Positions 1 through 9,964 of a stretch of 64,000 nt of DNA are shown piece after piece. The stretch's first letter is position 1, and each line of letters starts with the position of its first letter. Both the position numbers and the translations under genes were made by a program. Under the pieces are notes generated by a model. The model did not search any database, had not been told where the DNA came from, and saw only the letters and a program-made list of their open reading frames with translations. Source of the DNA: Saccharothrix algeriensis. GTDB lineage: Bacteria > Actinomycetota > Actinomycetes > Mycobacteriales > Pseudonocardiaceae. The stretch covers positions 2,824,001 to 2,888,000 of the forward strand of contig NZ_JAFBCL010000001.1 of the NCBI RefSeq assembly GCF_016907655.1. Reading direction: 5' to 3'.

Positions 1-38
1 GCGCCGCTCCCGTCGAGGTGGGTGAACCGCTTGGTCAT
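1..38 (-). CDS. moaC: Cyclic pyranopterin monophosphate synthase MoaC, N-terminal fragment
   Basis: Only the first 12 codons and part of the 13th lie in the window, running off its left edge. They read MTKRFTHLDGSG(A). The THLD-x-x-G-A start matches the usual opening of MoaC, which makes cPMP in molybdenum cofactor synthesis. The ATG lies 10 nt beyond the malic enzyme stop codon, so the two genes are probably co-transcribed. The gene order moaC, small protein, helicase-associated protein also matches M. tuberculosis Rv0864-Rv0862c as I recall it. The call rests on very few residues; the next bases to the left would settle it. Confidence 0.55.
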   Translation of the reverse strand, partial: MTKRFTHLDGSG

Positions 39-48
39 GCCGCCGATG

Positions 49-1437
49 CTAAGCCCGCTCGACGGCGGCCTTCCGGACGGCTTCGGCGACGGCGGGCGCC
101 ACGGAGCTGTCGAACACGCTGGGCACGATGAAGGACGCGTTGAGCTTCTCGCCGTCCACGACGTCCGCGATGGCGTTGGCCGCGGCCGTCATCATGGCGT
201 CGGTGATGGAGCGGGCGTGCGCGTCGAGCAGCCCGCGGAACACGCCGGGGAACGCCAGCACGTTGTTGATCTGGTTCGGGAAGTCCGACCGGCCGGTGGC
301 GACCACGGCGGCGTGCTTCTGCGCCTCCATCGGGTCGATCTCCGGGTCCGGGTTGGCCAGGGCGAACACGATCGCGTCCTGGTTCATGGTCGCGACCTGC
401 TCCGCGCCGAACAGGTTCGGGGCGGACACGCCGATGAACACGTCCGCGCCCACCAGGGCGTCGTGCAGGCGCCCGCTGACGTTGTCGCGGTTGGTGACGG
501 CCGCGATGGACTTCAGGTTGTCGTCCAGGCCCGGCCGGTCGCGGTGGACGATGCCGTCCACGTCGACCGCGACCACGTCGGCGGGCGACTGCTTGAGCAG
601 CAGCCGGATGATCGCCGAGCCGGCCGCGCCCACGCCGCAGACCACGATCTTGCAGTCCGCCGGCTTCTTGCCCACCACCCGCAGGGCGTTGCGCAGCGCG
701 CCGACGACGACGATCGCGGTGCCGTGCTGGTCGTCGTGGAAGACCGGGATGTCGAGCTTCTCGCGCAGCCGGGCCTCGATCTCGAAGCAGCGCGGCGCGG
801 CGATGTCCTCCAGGTTGATGCCGCCGTAGACGGGGGCGATCAGCTCCACCGCGCGGATGATCTCCTCGGTGTCCTGGGTGTCCAGGCACACCGGCCAGGC
901 GTCCACGCCGGCGAACTTCTTGAACAGCGCCGCCTTGCCCTCCATCACCGGCAGCGCCGCCGCCGGGCCGAGGTTGCCCAGCCCGAGCACCGCCGACCCG
1001 TCGGTGACGACCGCGACCGTGTTGCGCTTGATGGTCAGGCGGCGGGCGTCGTCCGGGTTCTCGGCGATCGCCTGGCAGACCCGCGCGACACCGGGGGTGT
1101 AGGCGCGGGAGAGGTCGTCGCGGTTGCGCAGCGGCACCTTGGAGGAGATCTCGATCTTGCCGCCGAGGTGGACCAGGAACGTGCGGTCGGAGACCTTGCG
1201 GACGACGATGCCCGGCAGCAGGCCCAGGGTGTCGGTGATGTCCTTCGCGTGGTTCGCGGACAGGGCGTTGCAGGTGAGGTCGATGATCACCCGGTCGGTG
1301 TGGGACTCGACCACGTCGAACGCCGTGATCACGCCGCCGGCCCGGCCGACGGCCGAGGTCAGGTCGCCGGCCGCGCTCGCCGACGGCGGCGCCTCCAAGC
1401 GGACGGTGATGGAGTAACCAGGGCCGGGGACCGGCAT
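49..1437 (-). CDS. NAD(P)-dependent malic enzyme with N-terminal ACT domain
   Basis: This 462-residue cytosolic enzyme decarboxylates malate to pyruvate, linking the TCA cycle to the pyruvate node. Residues 1-85 form an ACT-like regulatory domain ([10 protein letters not shown], then [11 protein letters not shown]). The catalytic part follows: the [17 protein letters not shown] block, the metal-binding [10 protein letters not shown], and a Rossmann loop, [21 protein letters not shown] and [11 protein letters not shown] are typical C-terminal signatures. Length fits the short bacterial class. The start has a good Shine-Dalgarno (GGGAGG, 4-5 nt upstream). A TAGGCT hexamer about 37 nt upstream may be its -10. 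It reads into the moaC fragment. Whether it prefers NAD or NADP cannot be read from sequence alone. Confidence 0.93.
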   Translation of the reverse strand: MPVPGPGYSITVRLEAPPSASAAGDLTSAVGRAGGVITAFDVVESHTDRVIIDLTCNALSANHAKDITDTLGLLPGIVVRKVSDRTFLVHLGGKIEISSKVPLRNRDDLSRAYTPGVARVCQAIAENPDDARRLTIKRNTVAVVTDGSAVLGLGNLGPAAALPVMEGKAALFKKFAGVDAWPVCLDTQDTEEIIRAVELIAPVYGGINLEDIAAPRCFEIEARLREKLDIPVFHDDQHGTAIVVVGALRNALRVVGKKPADCKIVVCGVGAAGSAIIRLLLKQSPADVVAVDVDGIVHRDRPGLDDNLKSIAAVTNRDNVSGRLHDALVGADVFIGVSAPNLFGAEQVATMNQDAIVFALANPDPEIDPMEAQKHAAVVATGRSDFPNQINNVLAFPGVFRGLLDAHARSITDAMMTAAANAIADVVDGEKLNASFIVPSVFDSSVAPAVAEAVRKAAVERA

Positions 1438-1473
1438 CGAACCTCCCAGAACGGCGCGCTCTCGCGGAGGGCG

Positions 1474-1479
1474 AGCCTA
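1474..1479 (-). promoter_or_regulatory. Possible -10 hexamer (TAGGCT) of the malic enzyme gene
   Basis: TAGGCT on the minus strand fits the actinobacterial TANNNT -10 pattern and lies upstream of a good Shine-Dalgarno. No convincing -35 is visible, so this is a weak call. Confidence 0.3.
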
Positions 1480-1640
1480 GTCCGCACGGATTAACGGAAC
1501 GCGTGCGGCTCCGGGATGCCCGCCGACCGGCGGGAGGTGGGGTGCGGCCGGTCCGCGGGCCGCACCGGGCGTGCCGGCGGGCACCGCGCCGGGGCGGCAC
1601 GCGGGCCCCTCACGGGCCCTGCGGGCGGAACCGCCCCCGC

Positions 1641-1679
1641 ACCCGCCGACCGGCCGGCTGCCGGTCCGGGTCGGCGGGT
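1641..1679 (-). terminator. GC-rich hairpin downstream of the small 61-aa gene
   Basis: A perfect 10-bp stem (1641-1650 with 1670-1679) lies just beyond the stop of the small minus-strand gene. There is no T-run, as is common for actinobacterial terminators. It may separate that gene from the malic enzyme gene further along the strand. Confidence 0.4.
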
Positions 1680-1687
1680 GGTCCGGG

Positions 1688-1873
1688 TCAGCGGTTGATC
1701 TCGGTCTCCGGGTGGTGGTAGCCGAGGTCCTCCACCGGCAGGGGGAAGGTGACCTTGCCGAACGGGGACAGGGCGCCCTGGACGTCGCTGGCGAGCTCGC
1801 TCACCGCGTACTTGCCGTCCGCGGGCGGCTCCGGCCAGTGGGGGTCGATGCGCTCGGGGCGGGCCTTGGCCAC
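1688..1873 (-). CDS. Conserved small protein of unknown function (61 aa)
   Basis: The GTG start is chosen because GAGGAGGAACC lies directly upstream; an ATG 24 nt further out lacks a ribosome site. The product is small and soluble, with several Pro and Glu residues, and ends with HHPETEINR. No catalytic motif, signal peptide or membrane segment is visible. It sits between moaC/malic enzyme and the helicase-associated gene, the place where M. tuberculosis carries the small gene Rv0863, so it may be a relative. Its function is not known to me. Confidence 0.65.
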   Translation of the reverse strand: MAKARPERIDPHWPEPPADGKYAVSELASDVQGALSPFGKVTFPLPVEDLGYHHPETEINR

Positions 1874-1944
1874 GGTTCCTCCTCGGTGGTGCTGCACGTC
1901 GAGGTCAAGTGTGCCTCACCGGCTCGGGCGCGCGTGCGGCCCTA

Positions 1945-1950
1945 TACCGT
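1945..1950 (+). promoter_or_regulatory. -10-like TACCGT exactly 7 nt before the start codon
   Basis: TACCGT fits TANNNT and is followed by 7 nt and then the ATG of the helicase-associated gene, with no Shine-Dalgarno between. This suggests a leaderless transcript. Confidence 0.45.
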
Positions 1951-1957
1951 GGTGGGG

Positions 1958-4201
1958 ATGTCCGGCACCACATTGGCCGAGTGGCTGCGCGCGCAGGACG
2001 ACACCGCGCTCGTGGCGCTGTTGCGCGCGCGCCCCGACCTGGCCACCCCGCCGCCCGCCGACACGGTGGTGCTCGCCACCCGCGTCGGGTCGCGGGCCTC
2101 GGTCGCGCGGGCCTGCGAGGACCTGGACACGCTGACCCTGACGGTCCTCGAAGCGCTGCTGGTGCTCGACGCCGACCAGCGGCCGGTGCCGCTGGCGGAC
2201 CTCGACCGGCTGTTCGACGTGGACGTGCGGCCGGCGGTCGACGCCCTGCGCGGCCGGGCTCTGGTGTGGGGCGACGACGGGGCCCTGGCCACGCCGCCCG
2301 CCACGCGCGACGCGGTCAACCCGTTCCCGTGCGGGCTCGGGCGGTCCGTGCCGGCCCTGGCCGACGCCGACCTCGACGTGCTCGGCGACGACGAGCGGCG
2401 CGTGCTGTCCGCGCTGGCGGCCGGCCCGCCGCTCGGGCAGACGAAGGACGCGGCGCACGTCGTGTCGCTGGCCGGCGCCCGGACGCCCATCCAGAAGCTG
2501 CTGGCCAGGGGTCTGCTGGTGCGGCGGGACGCGATGACCGTCGAGCTGCCGCGCGAGATCGGCCTCAAGGTCCGCGGGGACCGGCCGCTGGGCGAGGTCC
2601 GGGTGGCCGAGCCGCCGCTGACCACCGCCGAGCGCGACCCGGCCACGGTCGACAGCACCGCGGGCGGCGCGGCGCTGGAGCTGTCCCGGCACGTGGAGGG
2701 GCTGCTGACCGGCTGGTCCGAGGAGCCGCCGGCCGTGCTGCGGTCCGGTGGCGTCGGCGTCCGGGAGCTGCGCAGGGCCGCCAAGGACCTCGACGTCGAC
2801 GAGCGGCGGGCCGCGCTGCTGGTCGAGCTGGTGGTCAACGCCGGCCTGCTGGCCGACACGGAGGGCGCCGAGCCGGAGTGGGTGCCCACCACGCAGGCCG
2901 ACGCGTGGCTGGCCGCCGCGCCCGAGCACCGCTGGGCGACGCTCGCGCAGGCGTGGCTGGACCTGCCCCGGCTGCCGGGCCTGATCGGGCGGCGCGACGA
3001 CCGCGACCGGCTGCTCACCGCGCTGGCCCCGGAGCTGAACCGGCCCGCCGCGCCGCGCGACCGCAGGCGGGTCCTGGAGGCGCTGGCCGCCCTGCCGCAC
3101 GGCACGGCGGCGCCCGACCCCGACGAGCTGGCCGCCGTGCTGGCGTGGCGGGCGCCCCGGCGGGGCGGCCGGCTGCGCGACGACCTGGTGCGGTGGACCG
3201 TCGAGGAGGGCACCGCGGTCGGGGTGCTGGCGCTCGACGCGCTCACCGCGCAGGGCCGGACGCTGCTGACCGAGGGGCCCGGCGCGGCGGCGAAGCGGCT
3301 CGGCGACGCGCTGCCCGCGCCCGTCGACCACGTGCTGGTGCAGGCCGACCTGACCGTGGTCGCGCCGGGGCGCCTGGAGCCGGAGCTGGCGGAGGACATC
3401 GCGCTGGTCGCGGACGTCGAGTCGGCGGGCGGCGCGACGGTGTACCGGGTGCACGAGAACTCGGTGCGGCGCGCGTTCGACGCCGGGCGCACGGCCGCCG
3501 ACCTGCACGAGCTGTTCCGCGCGCGGTCCCGCACGCCGGTGCCGCAGTCGCTGACGTACCTGATCGACGACGCGGCGCGGCGGCACGGCCGGCTGCGTGG
3601 CGGGGCGGCGGGGTCGTTCCTGCGCTGCGACGACCCGGTGCTGGTCACCGAGGTGACGGCCCACCCGGCGGCGGAGCGGCTGGAGCTGCGCAGGATCGCC
3701 CCGACCGTGCTGATCAGCCCCTACCCCCTGGCCGAGGTGCTGGACGGCCTGCGCGCGGCCGGTTTCGCGCCCGCCGCCGAGGGCCCGGACGGGCGGGTGC
3801 TCGACCTGCGGGCGGCCGGCCGGCGGACGGCGGGCAAGGGCCGGCGCAGGCAGGCGTCCCCCGCGCCGCCGTCGGAGGAGCAGCTGGGCGAGCTGGTGCG
3901 CCTGGTGCGGGCGGGCGACCAGGCGGCGACGACCGCGGGCGGCGCGCGGGTGTCCGTGCCGGGCCACCTGGGCGCCGGGCCGTCGGCCACGCTGGCGCTG
4001 CTGCAGCGGGCGGCGCGGGAGGGGCGCTCGGTGCTCGTGGACTTCGTCGACGGGCACGGCACGGCGGCGCGGCGCGTCATCACGCCGCAGTCCGTGGGCG
4101 GTGGCGTGCTGGAGGGCGTGGACGTCAGCTACGGCGAGGTGCGCCGCTTCCCCCTGCACCGCATCACGTCGGCGGCACTGGTCGAGGACAACCCGGCATA
4201 A
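1958..4201 (+). CDS. Helicase-associated protein (XPB/Ssl2-type helicase partner)
   Basis: This 747-residue protein belongs to the actinobacterial 'helicase-associated / Helicase_C_3' family, usually encoded next to the bacterial XPB helicase. It begins MSGTTLAEWLRAQDD with a helical repeat N-terminal region. The middle has winged-helix-like stretches, and the C-terminal third holds ADLTVVAPGRLEPELAEDIALVADVESAGGATVYRVHE, split by sites typical of this family. The last 80 residues (LVRLVRAGD onward) look like a WYL-like fold with FVDGHGTAARRVITP. No Walker motifs are present, so it is not itself a helicase. In M. tuberculosis the homologous pair (Rv0862c, Rv0861c) is adjacent; here the XPB gene is about 10 kb away. 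The role, probably DNA repair, is inferred from that association. Confidence 0.82.
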   Translation: MSGTTLAEWLRAQDDTALVALLRARPDLATPPPADTVVLATRVGSRASVARACEDLDTLTLTVLEALLVLDADQRPVPLADLDRLFDVDVRPAVDALRGRALVWGDDGALATPPATRDAVNPFPCGLGRSVPALADADLDVLGDDERRVLSALAAGPPLGQTKDAAHVVSLAGARTPIQKLLARGLLVRRDAMTVELPREIGLKVRGDRPLGEVRVAEPPLTTAERDPATVDSTAGGAALELSRHVEGLLTGWSEEPPAVLRSGGVGVRELRRAAKDLDVDERRAALLVELVVNAGLLADTEGAEPEWVPTTQADAWLAAAPEHRWATLAQAWLDLPRLPGLIGRRDDRDRLLTALAPELNRPAAPRDRRRVLEALAALPHGTAAPDPDELAAVLAWRAPRRGGRLRDDLVRWTVEEGTAVGVLALDALTAQGRTLLTEGPGAAAKRLGDALPAPVDHVLVQADLTVVAPGRLEPELAEDIALVADVESAGGATVYRVHENSVRRAFDAGRTAADLHELFRARSRTPVPQSLTYLIDDAARRHGRLRGGAAGSFLRCDDPVLVTEVTAHPAAERLELRRIAPTVLISPYPLAEVLDGLRAAGFAPAAEGPDGRVLDLRAAGRRTAGKGRRRQASPAPPSEEQLGELVRLVRAGDQAATTAGGARVSVPGHLGAGPSATLALLQRAAREGRSVLVDFVDGHGTAARRVITPQSVGGGVLEGVDVSYGEVRRFPLHRITSAALVEDNPA

Positions 4202-4396
4202 CGCCCGCTCAGGCGAAACAACCACCCGGTGGTGTGCCACCGCCGCGCACCTGTCACCGCCCTCCTACGGGTTCGTCGCGGGCGGTTCCGACGACCAAGC
4301 CGCACCACGTCGCCGTCCTCGCCCGACCACGCCGACAGCCAGCACAGCACGACAGGCGAACCGGATCCGCCCCGGGCCGAACCCGCGCAGGCCGCA

Positions 4397-4428
4397 GGGC
4401 GGTCCCTCCCCGACAGGAGGAACCGCCC
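4397..4428. terminator. Hairpin between convergent genes
   Basis: A 13-bp stem with one mismatch (4397-4409 with 4416-4428) and a 6-nt loop lies in the 243-bp gap between the helicase-associated gene and cvnD, which converge. A bidirectional terminator is the simplest reading. No T-run is present and nothing else stands out in the gap. Confidence 0.5.
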
Positions 4429-4444
4429 CGGCACAACCCCGACC

Positions 4445-5050
4445 TCAGCCCGCCCGCACCGACATCCACTGGCGCATCGCGTGCTCCACCAGCGTGATCA
4501 GCGTCTGCTTCGTCGACTGCCGGTTGCGCGCGTCGCACGTCACGATCGGCACCGACTGGTCGATCGTCAACGCCTCCCGCACGTCCTCGATCCGGTGGTG
4601 CAGCAGACCGTCGAAGCAGTTCACGCCCACCACGTACGGCAGCTGCCGGTCGTCGAAGAAGTCGATCGACGCGAACGCGTCGGCCAACCGCCGCGTGTCC
4701 ACCAGCACGATCGCACCGATCGCACCCCGCACCAGGTCGTCCCACATGAACCAGAACCGGTGCTGACCCGGTGTACCGAACAGGTACAGGATCAGGTCCT
4801 GGTCGAGCGACACCCGGCCGAAGTCCATGGCCACCGTGGTCGTGACCTTGTTCGGCGTCGCCGAGAGGTCGTCGACCCCCGCGCTCGCCTCGGTCATCAC
4901 CGCTTCGGTGGTCAGCGGCACGATCTCCGACACGGAACCGACGAACGTCGTCTTGCCCACGCCGAAGCCACCGGCCACCACGATCTTCGCGGAGGTCGTC
5001 GGCTTCCGTGCGCCTTCGGCCGCGTCGGGGCTAGAGCCTGCGAAGCCCAC
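4445..5050 (-). CDS. cvnD: CvnD-type small GTP/ATP-binding protein
   Basis: This is the last gene of a four-gene Cvn operon. The product (201 aa) is a small Ras/MglA-like GTPase: P-loop GGFGVGKTT near residue 26, switch II GTPGQHRFW, and a region where the NKxD guanine-specificity motif should lie but which reads VGVNCFDG, as is usual for CvnD. In Streptomyces conservons, CvnA-D form a membrane-associated complex likened to a eukaryotic G-protein system. The GTG start (VGFAGSSPDAAEG) overlaps the DUF742 gene by 20 nt, indicating coupled translation; an upstream ATG would extend further into that gene. The family assignment is firm; the signal it carries is unknown. Confidence 0.9.
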   Translation of the reverse strand: MGFAGSSPDAAEGARKPTTSAKIVVAGGFGVGKTTFVGSVSEIVPLTTEAVMTEASAGVDDLSATPNKVTTTVAMDFGRVSLDQDLILYLFGTPGQHRFWFMWDDLVRGAIGAIVLVDTRRLADAFASIDFFDDRQLPYVVGVNCFDGLLHHRIEDVREALTIDQSVPIVTCDARNRQSTKQTLITLVEHAMRQWMSVRAG

Positions 5051-5780
5051 TGAGCACCCTCTCAAGGAATTCAATGGACGGCCGGTCCCCCACGACCAAG
5101 CCACCCTGGTGAATCAAAACCAAACCCATGCTCGCCATGTCGCCGATCAGCACCCGCACGACGCCCAGCGGCAGCCGCAGCAGGGCCGCCACCTCCGCCA
5201 CCGACCTGGTGTCGGTGCACAGCCCGCAGATCGAGCGGTGCTCGGGGAGCACCGCCGCGTCCCGCTCCTGACCCCGCTCGCTGGTGGACACCAGCGCCTC
5301 GATCGCGAGGTCGTAGTCCGGCCGGGTGCGGCCACCGGTCCGGGTGTACGGGCGGACCAGCGAGCCGGACTCGGCCGCCGGGTTCTCCTCCCGCCGCACG
5401 ACCGGCTGCGGACCGGTCGTGTAGGGGAGCTGCTCGGGCACGCTGTCGGGCAAGCCGTGGGCGCCGAACAGGTCGGCGCCCGGACCTCCGAACAGCCCGC
5501 TGCCGTACCCGTCGATGTCGAACCGGTTGGGGACGTCGTCGTAGTCGTACGACGAGTCGTCAACCTCACGCTGAGACATATCGCCTTGCCCCTGCCCTGT
5601 GCCTTCGACCCGTGGAGGACCGGCCGCCCGACCGGCCCACGGGTTGGGTGCGTCCTCGGCTTCCTCGTCTGCTGAGGGGTCGGCATCCGGCTCGTCGAAT
5701 CGGAAGCCCCCGACCGCCCACTCCTGGTAGTTGAAGTTCCTACCGAAGCGACGTCCGCCGGCGCCAGATCGTTCAGCCAT
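5031..5780 (-). CDS. cvnC: CvnC-type DUF742 protein
   Basis: This 249-residue protein has an acidic, Tyr/Gly-rich low-complexity N-terminal half. The C-terminal DUF742 domain (about residues 140-249) reads LVRPYTRTGGRTRPDYDLAIEALV and then HRSICGLCTDTRSVAEVAALLRLPLGVVRVLIGDMASMGLV. The domain resembles a winged helix. In conservons it sits between the roadblock protein and the GTPase and is thought to connect the sensor to CvnD. It lies 31 nt after cvnB and overlaps cvnD. The long N-terminal extension is unusual compared with the roughly 120-residue DUF742 proteins of Streptomyces. Confidence 0.9.
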   Translation of the reverse strand: MAERSGAGGRRFGRNFNYQEWAVGGFRFDEPDADPSADEEAEDAPNPWAGRAAGPPRVEGTGQGQGDMSQREVDDSSYDYDDVPNRFDIDGYGSGLFGGPGADLFGAHGLPDSVPEQLPYTTGPQPVVRREENPAAESGSLVRPYTRTGGRTRPDYDLAIEALVSTSERGQERDAAVLPEHRSICGLCTDTRSVAEVAALLRLPLGVVRVLIGDMASMGLVLIHQGGLVVGDRPSIEFLERVLSGLRRL

Positions 5781-5811
5781 TTACCGCTCACCCCCACGAT
5801 CTCATGAGGAC

Positions 5812-6231
5812 CTACCGCCGGACCGCGCCCTGGAGCTGTGCGCGCAGCTCCGGGGTCAGCTGCTGGCCGACGCGCTCGACCAGGAGGGTCATCTCGTAGG
5901 CCACGAGACCGATGTCGCAGTTCGGGGCCGCGAGCACCGCGAGGCACGACCCGTCGCTGATCGACATCAGGAACAGGTAGCCCCGTTCCATCTCGACCAC
6001 GGTCTGGTTCACGGTGCCCGCCTCGAAGCACCGGGCGGCGCCGGCTGTGAGGCTGACCAGGCCGGACGCCACGGCGGAGAGCTGTTCGGCGCGGTCGCGG
6101 GGCAGGCCCTGCGAGCCGGCGAGCAACAGCCCGTCCGCCGACACGACCACGGAATGTGCCACACCGGGAACCCGGCGCACGAAGTCGGTGATAAGCCAAC
6201 CAAAGCTGCCTGGCTGAGCTGCGGTCGTCAC
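5812..6231 (-). CDS. cvnB: CvnB-type roadblock/LC7 protein
   Basis: The product (139 aa) is a single roadblock/LC7 domain: [29 protein letters not shown] at the N-terminus, then [22 protein letters not shown], a central strand-rich part, and [22 protein letters not shown]. Such proteins regulate Ras-like GTPases in eukaryotes and MglA in Myxococcus; here the expected partner is CvnD. The ATG overlaps the stop of the sensor kinase gene by 4 nt (ATGA), so translation is probably coupled. Confidence 0.92.
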   Translation of the reverse strand: MTTAAQPGSFGWLITDFVRRVPGVAHSVVVSADGLLLAGSQGLPRDRAEQLSAVASGLVSLTAGAARCFEAGTVNQTVVEMERGYLFLMSISDGSCLAVLAAPNCDIGLVAYEMTLLVERVGQQLTPELRAQLQGAVRR

Positions 6232-9200
6232 TCCTGCTCCTCGTCTTGCCGGCTCGACATGTCACCAGCGTAAGCGTCGATCAAAGCGTGTCGCCCTCGG
6301 CGGACGCCCTGCTGAAGACTCGACATGCGTCCACGGATCGCGTCAGCCGATCGTGGTGGCAGCGGGGGCCGCTGCGGTTGCCGCTCCGCGGCCTGGGGCT
6401 TGGGAGCGGCCGATCCCGGCACAAGCTGAGCCTTGGGCACCCGCTTGGGCAACCCCGCCTGTGTCGTGGTCTCTGGGGCCTTGCCGAGCAGTGCCTGCGC
6501 GGCCTGCCAGCCCTCGTCGGCGGGCGAGTGCCAGGCGGGCTCGGCCGAGTCCGCGAGGTCGCCGTGCGCGACGGGCCCCGGCTCGGCGACCGGGTCGAAC
6601 TCGGTCACGCGGGGCACCTCCGGAGTGCGCTTGGGCAGGTTCTCGGGCGAGCCGGGCTGCCGCTTGGGCAGCCCGCCGTCGGTGAACGGCCGGCCGCGGT
6701 CGACCTCGCGGGCGGGCGTCGGCCCCGCCTCCGGGGTCGGCGCGACCGGTGGCGCGGGTTCGGGCTCGCGGGTCGACAGGACCGCCTCCTCCCGCGCGGC
6801 GGGCTCCGCGTCCGGTTCGGGCGCCGGCGGCACCGCCTGGGCCGCCGCCGCCGAGGTCTCGCTGCCCACGGCCTGGAACCACTGCGAGAGGACCGCCTCG
6901 TAGATCGGCAGCCGCTCGGTCGGGGCGTCGAGGTCGTGGTCGATCCGCTTGGCGACCGGCGCGTGCGGCGCGGAGCCGTTGCGCCGCACCGGTTCGGGCT
7001 CGTCGAACGGCTCGGGCTCGGCGAACGGGCCGGGCCGCGCGTGGGCGGCGGGCTCCACCGGGGCCGCGTCCGCGAACGGCTCGGAGTCCTCCGCCGGGCC
7101 GCCGTCGACGGCCGGCGCGAACTGCGTCGTCTGGAAGCCGTGCAGGTCCGGGTCGTCCTCGTGCCGGTCCTCGTAGGCGGTGAACAGCGTCGGTTCGCCG
7201 AACGAGCCCGACGGCTCGTGCTCGGCGTCCCGCTCGCCGAGGTCGTCGCCCAGCGGCAGCCACGGCTGCGAGATCTCGCCGGAGCGCTCCGCGGGCGCCT
7301 CCCCGAGCACGGGGAGGCCGGTCGCGTCCGCTTCCCGGTCGCTGTGCACGAAGCTCACCGGGAAGCCCGGCTCGTCGTCCTGGCTCGGCGGGCCGGCGTG
7401 CGCGGGCTCGTCGTCCAGGCGCGGCACGTTGCCGGTGAACGCGCCCGCGATGCCGCTCGCGCGCTCGGCCTGGTTGGGCGCCTGGTAGGTGGCCGGCGTG
7501 CCGAACACGGACTCGGCGGGCAGGGCCGAGCCGGCCGCGCCGGGCTCGGCGACCAGCGTCTCGGGCACGACGACGAGCGCGGTGGTGCCGCCCTCGATGT
7601 CCTCGTTGGCGCGCAGCCGGACCTTGATGTCGTGCCGCTTGGCCAGCCGCGCGACCACGTACAGGCCCATCCGGCGGGACACCGCGACGTCCACGTCCGG
7701 CGGGTCGGCCAGCCGCTCGTTGGCGTCGGCGATCTCCTGCTCGACCATGCCGACGCCGCGGTCCTGGATCTCGATGGCCAGCTCGCCCTTGCGGGTGCGG
7801 GCCGTGCGCACGGTGACCTTGGTGACCGGGTCGGAGAACGCGGTGGCGTTGTCCAGCAGCTCGGCGATCAGGTGCACGAGGTCGTTGACCGCGCGGCCCT
7901 GGACGGTCAGCTCCGGGGTCTGCCCGACCTGCACGCGGGCGTACTGCTCGACCTCGGACACCGCGGCGCCGAGCACCTCGGCGGCCGGCACCGGGCGGGT
8001 GAGCCGGCGGGACAGGTCGGTGCCGGACAGGACCAGCAGGTTCTCCGAGTTGCGCCGCATCCGGGTCGCCAGGTGGTCCAGCTCGAACAGGCTGGCCAGC
8101 TGGTCGGGGTCCTGCTCGTCCTGCTCCAGCCGGTCGATCAGGTTCAGCTGGCGCTCGACCAGGGCCTGCGAGCGGCGGGAGAGGTTGACGAACATCGCGT
8201 TGACGTTGTCGCGCAGCAGCGCCTGCTCGGCGGCCAGCCGGACCGCCTCGCCGTGCACCGCGTCGAAGGCCCGCGCGACCTGGCCGACCTCCTCCTTGGT
8301 GGTGATCGGCACCGGCTCGACGGCGGTCTTCGCCGCCTCGTGCGGGTTCGGGTCCACCAGGATCCGGCTGACCGCGTCCGGCAGGCCGTGGTCGGCGACC
8401 TCCAGGGCGGTGCGGCGCAGCGTGCGCAGCGGGTTGAGGATCGACCGCGCCACGAACAGCGCCATGATCAGCGCCAGCAGCAGCGCGCCGAGCACGATGC
8501 CCGAGTCGCGCAGGGCCGCCGCGCGCGCCGTGCCGGTCAGCTCGTCGGTGCGCGTCTGGAGCTGCTCCAGCAGCAGGTTCTCCACGTCGCGGGTGAGGTT
8601 CACGGTCAGCGTCGAGGCGATGTCCCAGCGCTCCGGGCGCAGCGAGGCCAGGCTCTTGCCGCCGGCCGCCAGGTTCAGCGCCGACTCCTGCATGTCGTTC
8701 GCGGTGTCGACGATGAGACCGGTGACGGTGTCGTCGTAGATCTTGGCCTGGTCCGGCGTCGCCGACTTGCGGAAGTCGTTGCGGGCGGCGTCCAGCTCGG
8801 CGTTCGCGGCGAGCAGCGCGCGCTCCTGGCCGGGGCCGAAGCCGCCGCGCTGGAACACGTCGAGCATGATGCCGCGCTTGCGCGACTCCTGCTCCTTGAT
8901 GCGCGCGATCGCGTTGGTGGCCAGGTGCAGCCGCACCAGCTCGGGGTGGTTGATCCCGGCGATGGCCTGCTCGCCCAGGTCCAGGAGGCTCTCCACGGAC
9001 TCGGAGTAGGTCCGCAGCACGGCGTCGGACGGGTACGCGGTGTCGCGCACCGCGTTGCGCAGGCTGTTGAGGCGCGTGAGCTGGTCGGCCGCGCGGCCGA
9101 ACCGGGCCGCGACGTCCTCGTCCAGGTCGCCGCCCAGCTCGATGATCTTGTTCTTGAACGCGTCGGTGGTGTCGTTGACCCGGCGCAGCTGGCGGTCGAG

Positions 9201-9620
9201 CACCACGCGGTCGAGGCTCTTGCCCGAAGCCACGTGGCTCGTGCTCAGGTCGCGCTCGCGCTGGAGCTGCTGGACCAGGTCGGCGACGGCCGCCTCCAGC
9301 TGGATCTGGTTCGCCAACCGGTTGAACTCGGTCGCGTCGCCGAGGTCGGACTGCACCCGCAGGCTGCCGAGCGCCAGCGCGGCCACGGTCGGGATCAGCA
9401 GGACGGCGGCGAGCTTGGTGGGCAGGCGCCAGTTGCGGAGCCGCCACGGGGCGGTACCGGCGTTCTGCTTCTCGCGCACCTCGGTCGTCGGCCCGGCGCC
9501 CGTTGACTCGGTCACAGTTCCATCACGCAACGCAGCCAGCCCGTCACCCGTTCCGGGGCTGTCGGGGCGCGGTGGATTCTCCGCGCCCGACTGGCTGGGA
9601 CCTCTCTCTCGTCGGGCCAC
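6228..9620 (-). CDS. cvnA: CvnA-type sensor histidine kinase with nitrate/nitrite-sensing (NIT) domain
   Basis: This 1130-residue membrane sensor heads the operon. After about 65 basic or disordered residues comes TM1 ([18 protein letters not shown]), then an extracellular helical NIT-type domain to about residue 370. TM2 follows ([17 protein letters not shown]), then a HAMP-like linker and an ATPase domain with N-box [10 protein letters not shown] and G1 box DRGVGM near residues 590-700. From about residue 710 to the end it is acidic, Pro-rich and probably disordered, closing on a basic [15 protein letters not shown] segment. No clear phospho-acceptor His box is seen, as in other CvnA proteins. 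The divergent neighbour encodes an NMT1-type binding lipoprotein, which may deliver the sensed ligand. The GTG start lies shortly after GAAGAGGAA. Confidence 0.9.
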   Translation of the reverse strand: MARRERGPSQSGAENPPRPDSPGTGDGLAALRDGTVTESTGAGPTTEVREKQNAGTAPWRLRNWRLPTKLAAVLLIPTVAALALGSLRVQSDLGDATEFNRLANQIQLEAAVADLVQQLQRERDLSTSHVASGKSLDRVVLDRQLRRVNDTTDAFKNKIIELGGDLDEDVAARFGRAADQLTRLNSLRNAVRDTAYPSDAVLRTYSESVESLLDLGEQAIAGINHPELVRLHLATNAIARIKEQESRKRGIMLDVFQRGGFGPGQERALLAANAELDAARNDFRKSATPDQAKIYDDTVTGLIVDTANDMQESALNLAAGGKSLASLRPERWDIASTLTVNLTRDVENLLLEQLQTRTDELTGTARAAALRDSGIVLGALLLALIMALFVARSILNPLRTLRRTALEVADHGLPDAVSRILVDPNPHEAAKTAVEPVPITTKEEVGQVARAFDAVHGEAVRLAAEQALLRDNVNAMFVNLSRRSQALVERQLNLIDRLEQDEQDPDQLASLFELDHLATRMRRNSENLLVLSGTDLSRRLTRPVPAAEVLGAAVSEVEQYARVQVGQTPELTVQGRAVNDLVHLIAELLDNATAFSDPVTKVTVRTARTRKGELAIEIQDRGVGMVEQEIADANERLADPPDVDVAVSRRMGLYVVARLAKRHDIKVRLRANEDIEGGTTALVVVPETLVAEPGAAGSALPAESVFGTPATYQAPNQAERASGIAGAFTGNVPRLDDEPAHAGPPSQDDEPGFPVSFVHSDREADATGLPVLGEAPAERSGEISQPWLPLGDDLGERDAEHEPSGSFGEPTLFTAYEDRHEDDPDLHGFQTTQFAPAVDGGPAEDSEPFADAAPVEPAAHARPGPFAEPEPFDEPEPVRRNGSAPHAPVAKRIDHDLDAPTERLPIYEAVLSQWFQAVGSETSAAAAQAVPPAPEPDAEPAAREEAVLSTREPEPAPPVAPTPEAGPTPAREVDRGRPFTDGGLPKRQPGSPENLPKRTPEVPRVTEFDPVAEPGPVAHGDLADSAEPAWHSPADEGWQAAQALLGKAPETTTQAGLPKRVPKAQLVPGSAAPKPQAAERQPQRPPLPPRSADAIRGRMSSLQQGVRRGRHALIDAYAGDMSSRQDEEQE

Positions 9621-9964
9621 CCTGGGCTTCCTCTTCCGGCAGCAGTGTTCCCCGGCCTCTCCCCACGGACCGAAGCATGGACTCGCAAATCGGGCCGAAT
9701 TGCAGCACAGTTGTGGTAGCGCCGGCTAGGCACCCCACCTCCGCACGGCGACACAACGCCGCGACTCGGACCTTGTGCCACCCGGGCGGGAGCGTAGTGC
9801 CGCACCCCTGCCCCAGGGAAGGGTCCGGAAGCACTCACCGTATCGGCCGGGGCTGTCGTTTCATACCTCCGGGTGGTTACCATCCCCCGCATCGACGACA
9901 ACTGCGTCGAGAATTAGGTTGATCAAAAAGACCCGGTCGAGCGGTCATCGCGGCGAGAGGTGCC
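9621..9964. other. Divergent intergenic region, cvnA / binding lipoprotein
   Basis: About 340 bp separate the two divergent starts and must hold both promoters. The stretch 9890-9960 is locally AT-richer than its surroundings. A GGCGAGAGGTGCC ribosome site precedes the lipoprotein ATG. I see no confident operator or RNA here; reading frames across it look like chance. Confidence 0.5.

Noticed and set aside
1571-1957. N-terminal extension of the helicase-associated protein
   Set aside because: The upstream frame is open only because of high GC; it overlaps the small minus-strand gene and lacks family similarity. The ATG at 1958 fits the family and the promoter pattern.
6246-9506. Very long antisense frames opposite cvnA, coxL, thiC and similar genes
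   Set aside because: Typical shadow frames of high-GC codon usage: Arg/Ala/Gly-rich, no motifs, opposite well-supported genes.
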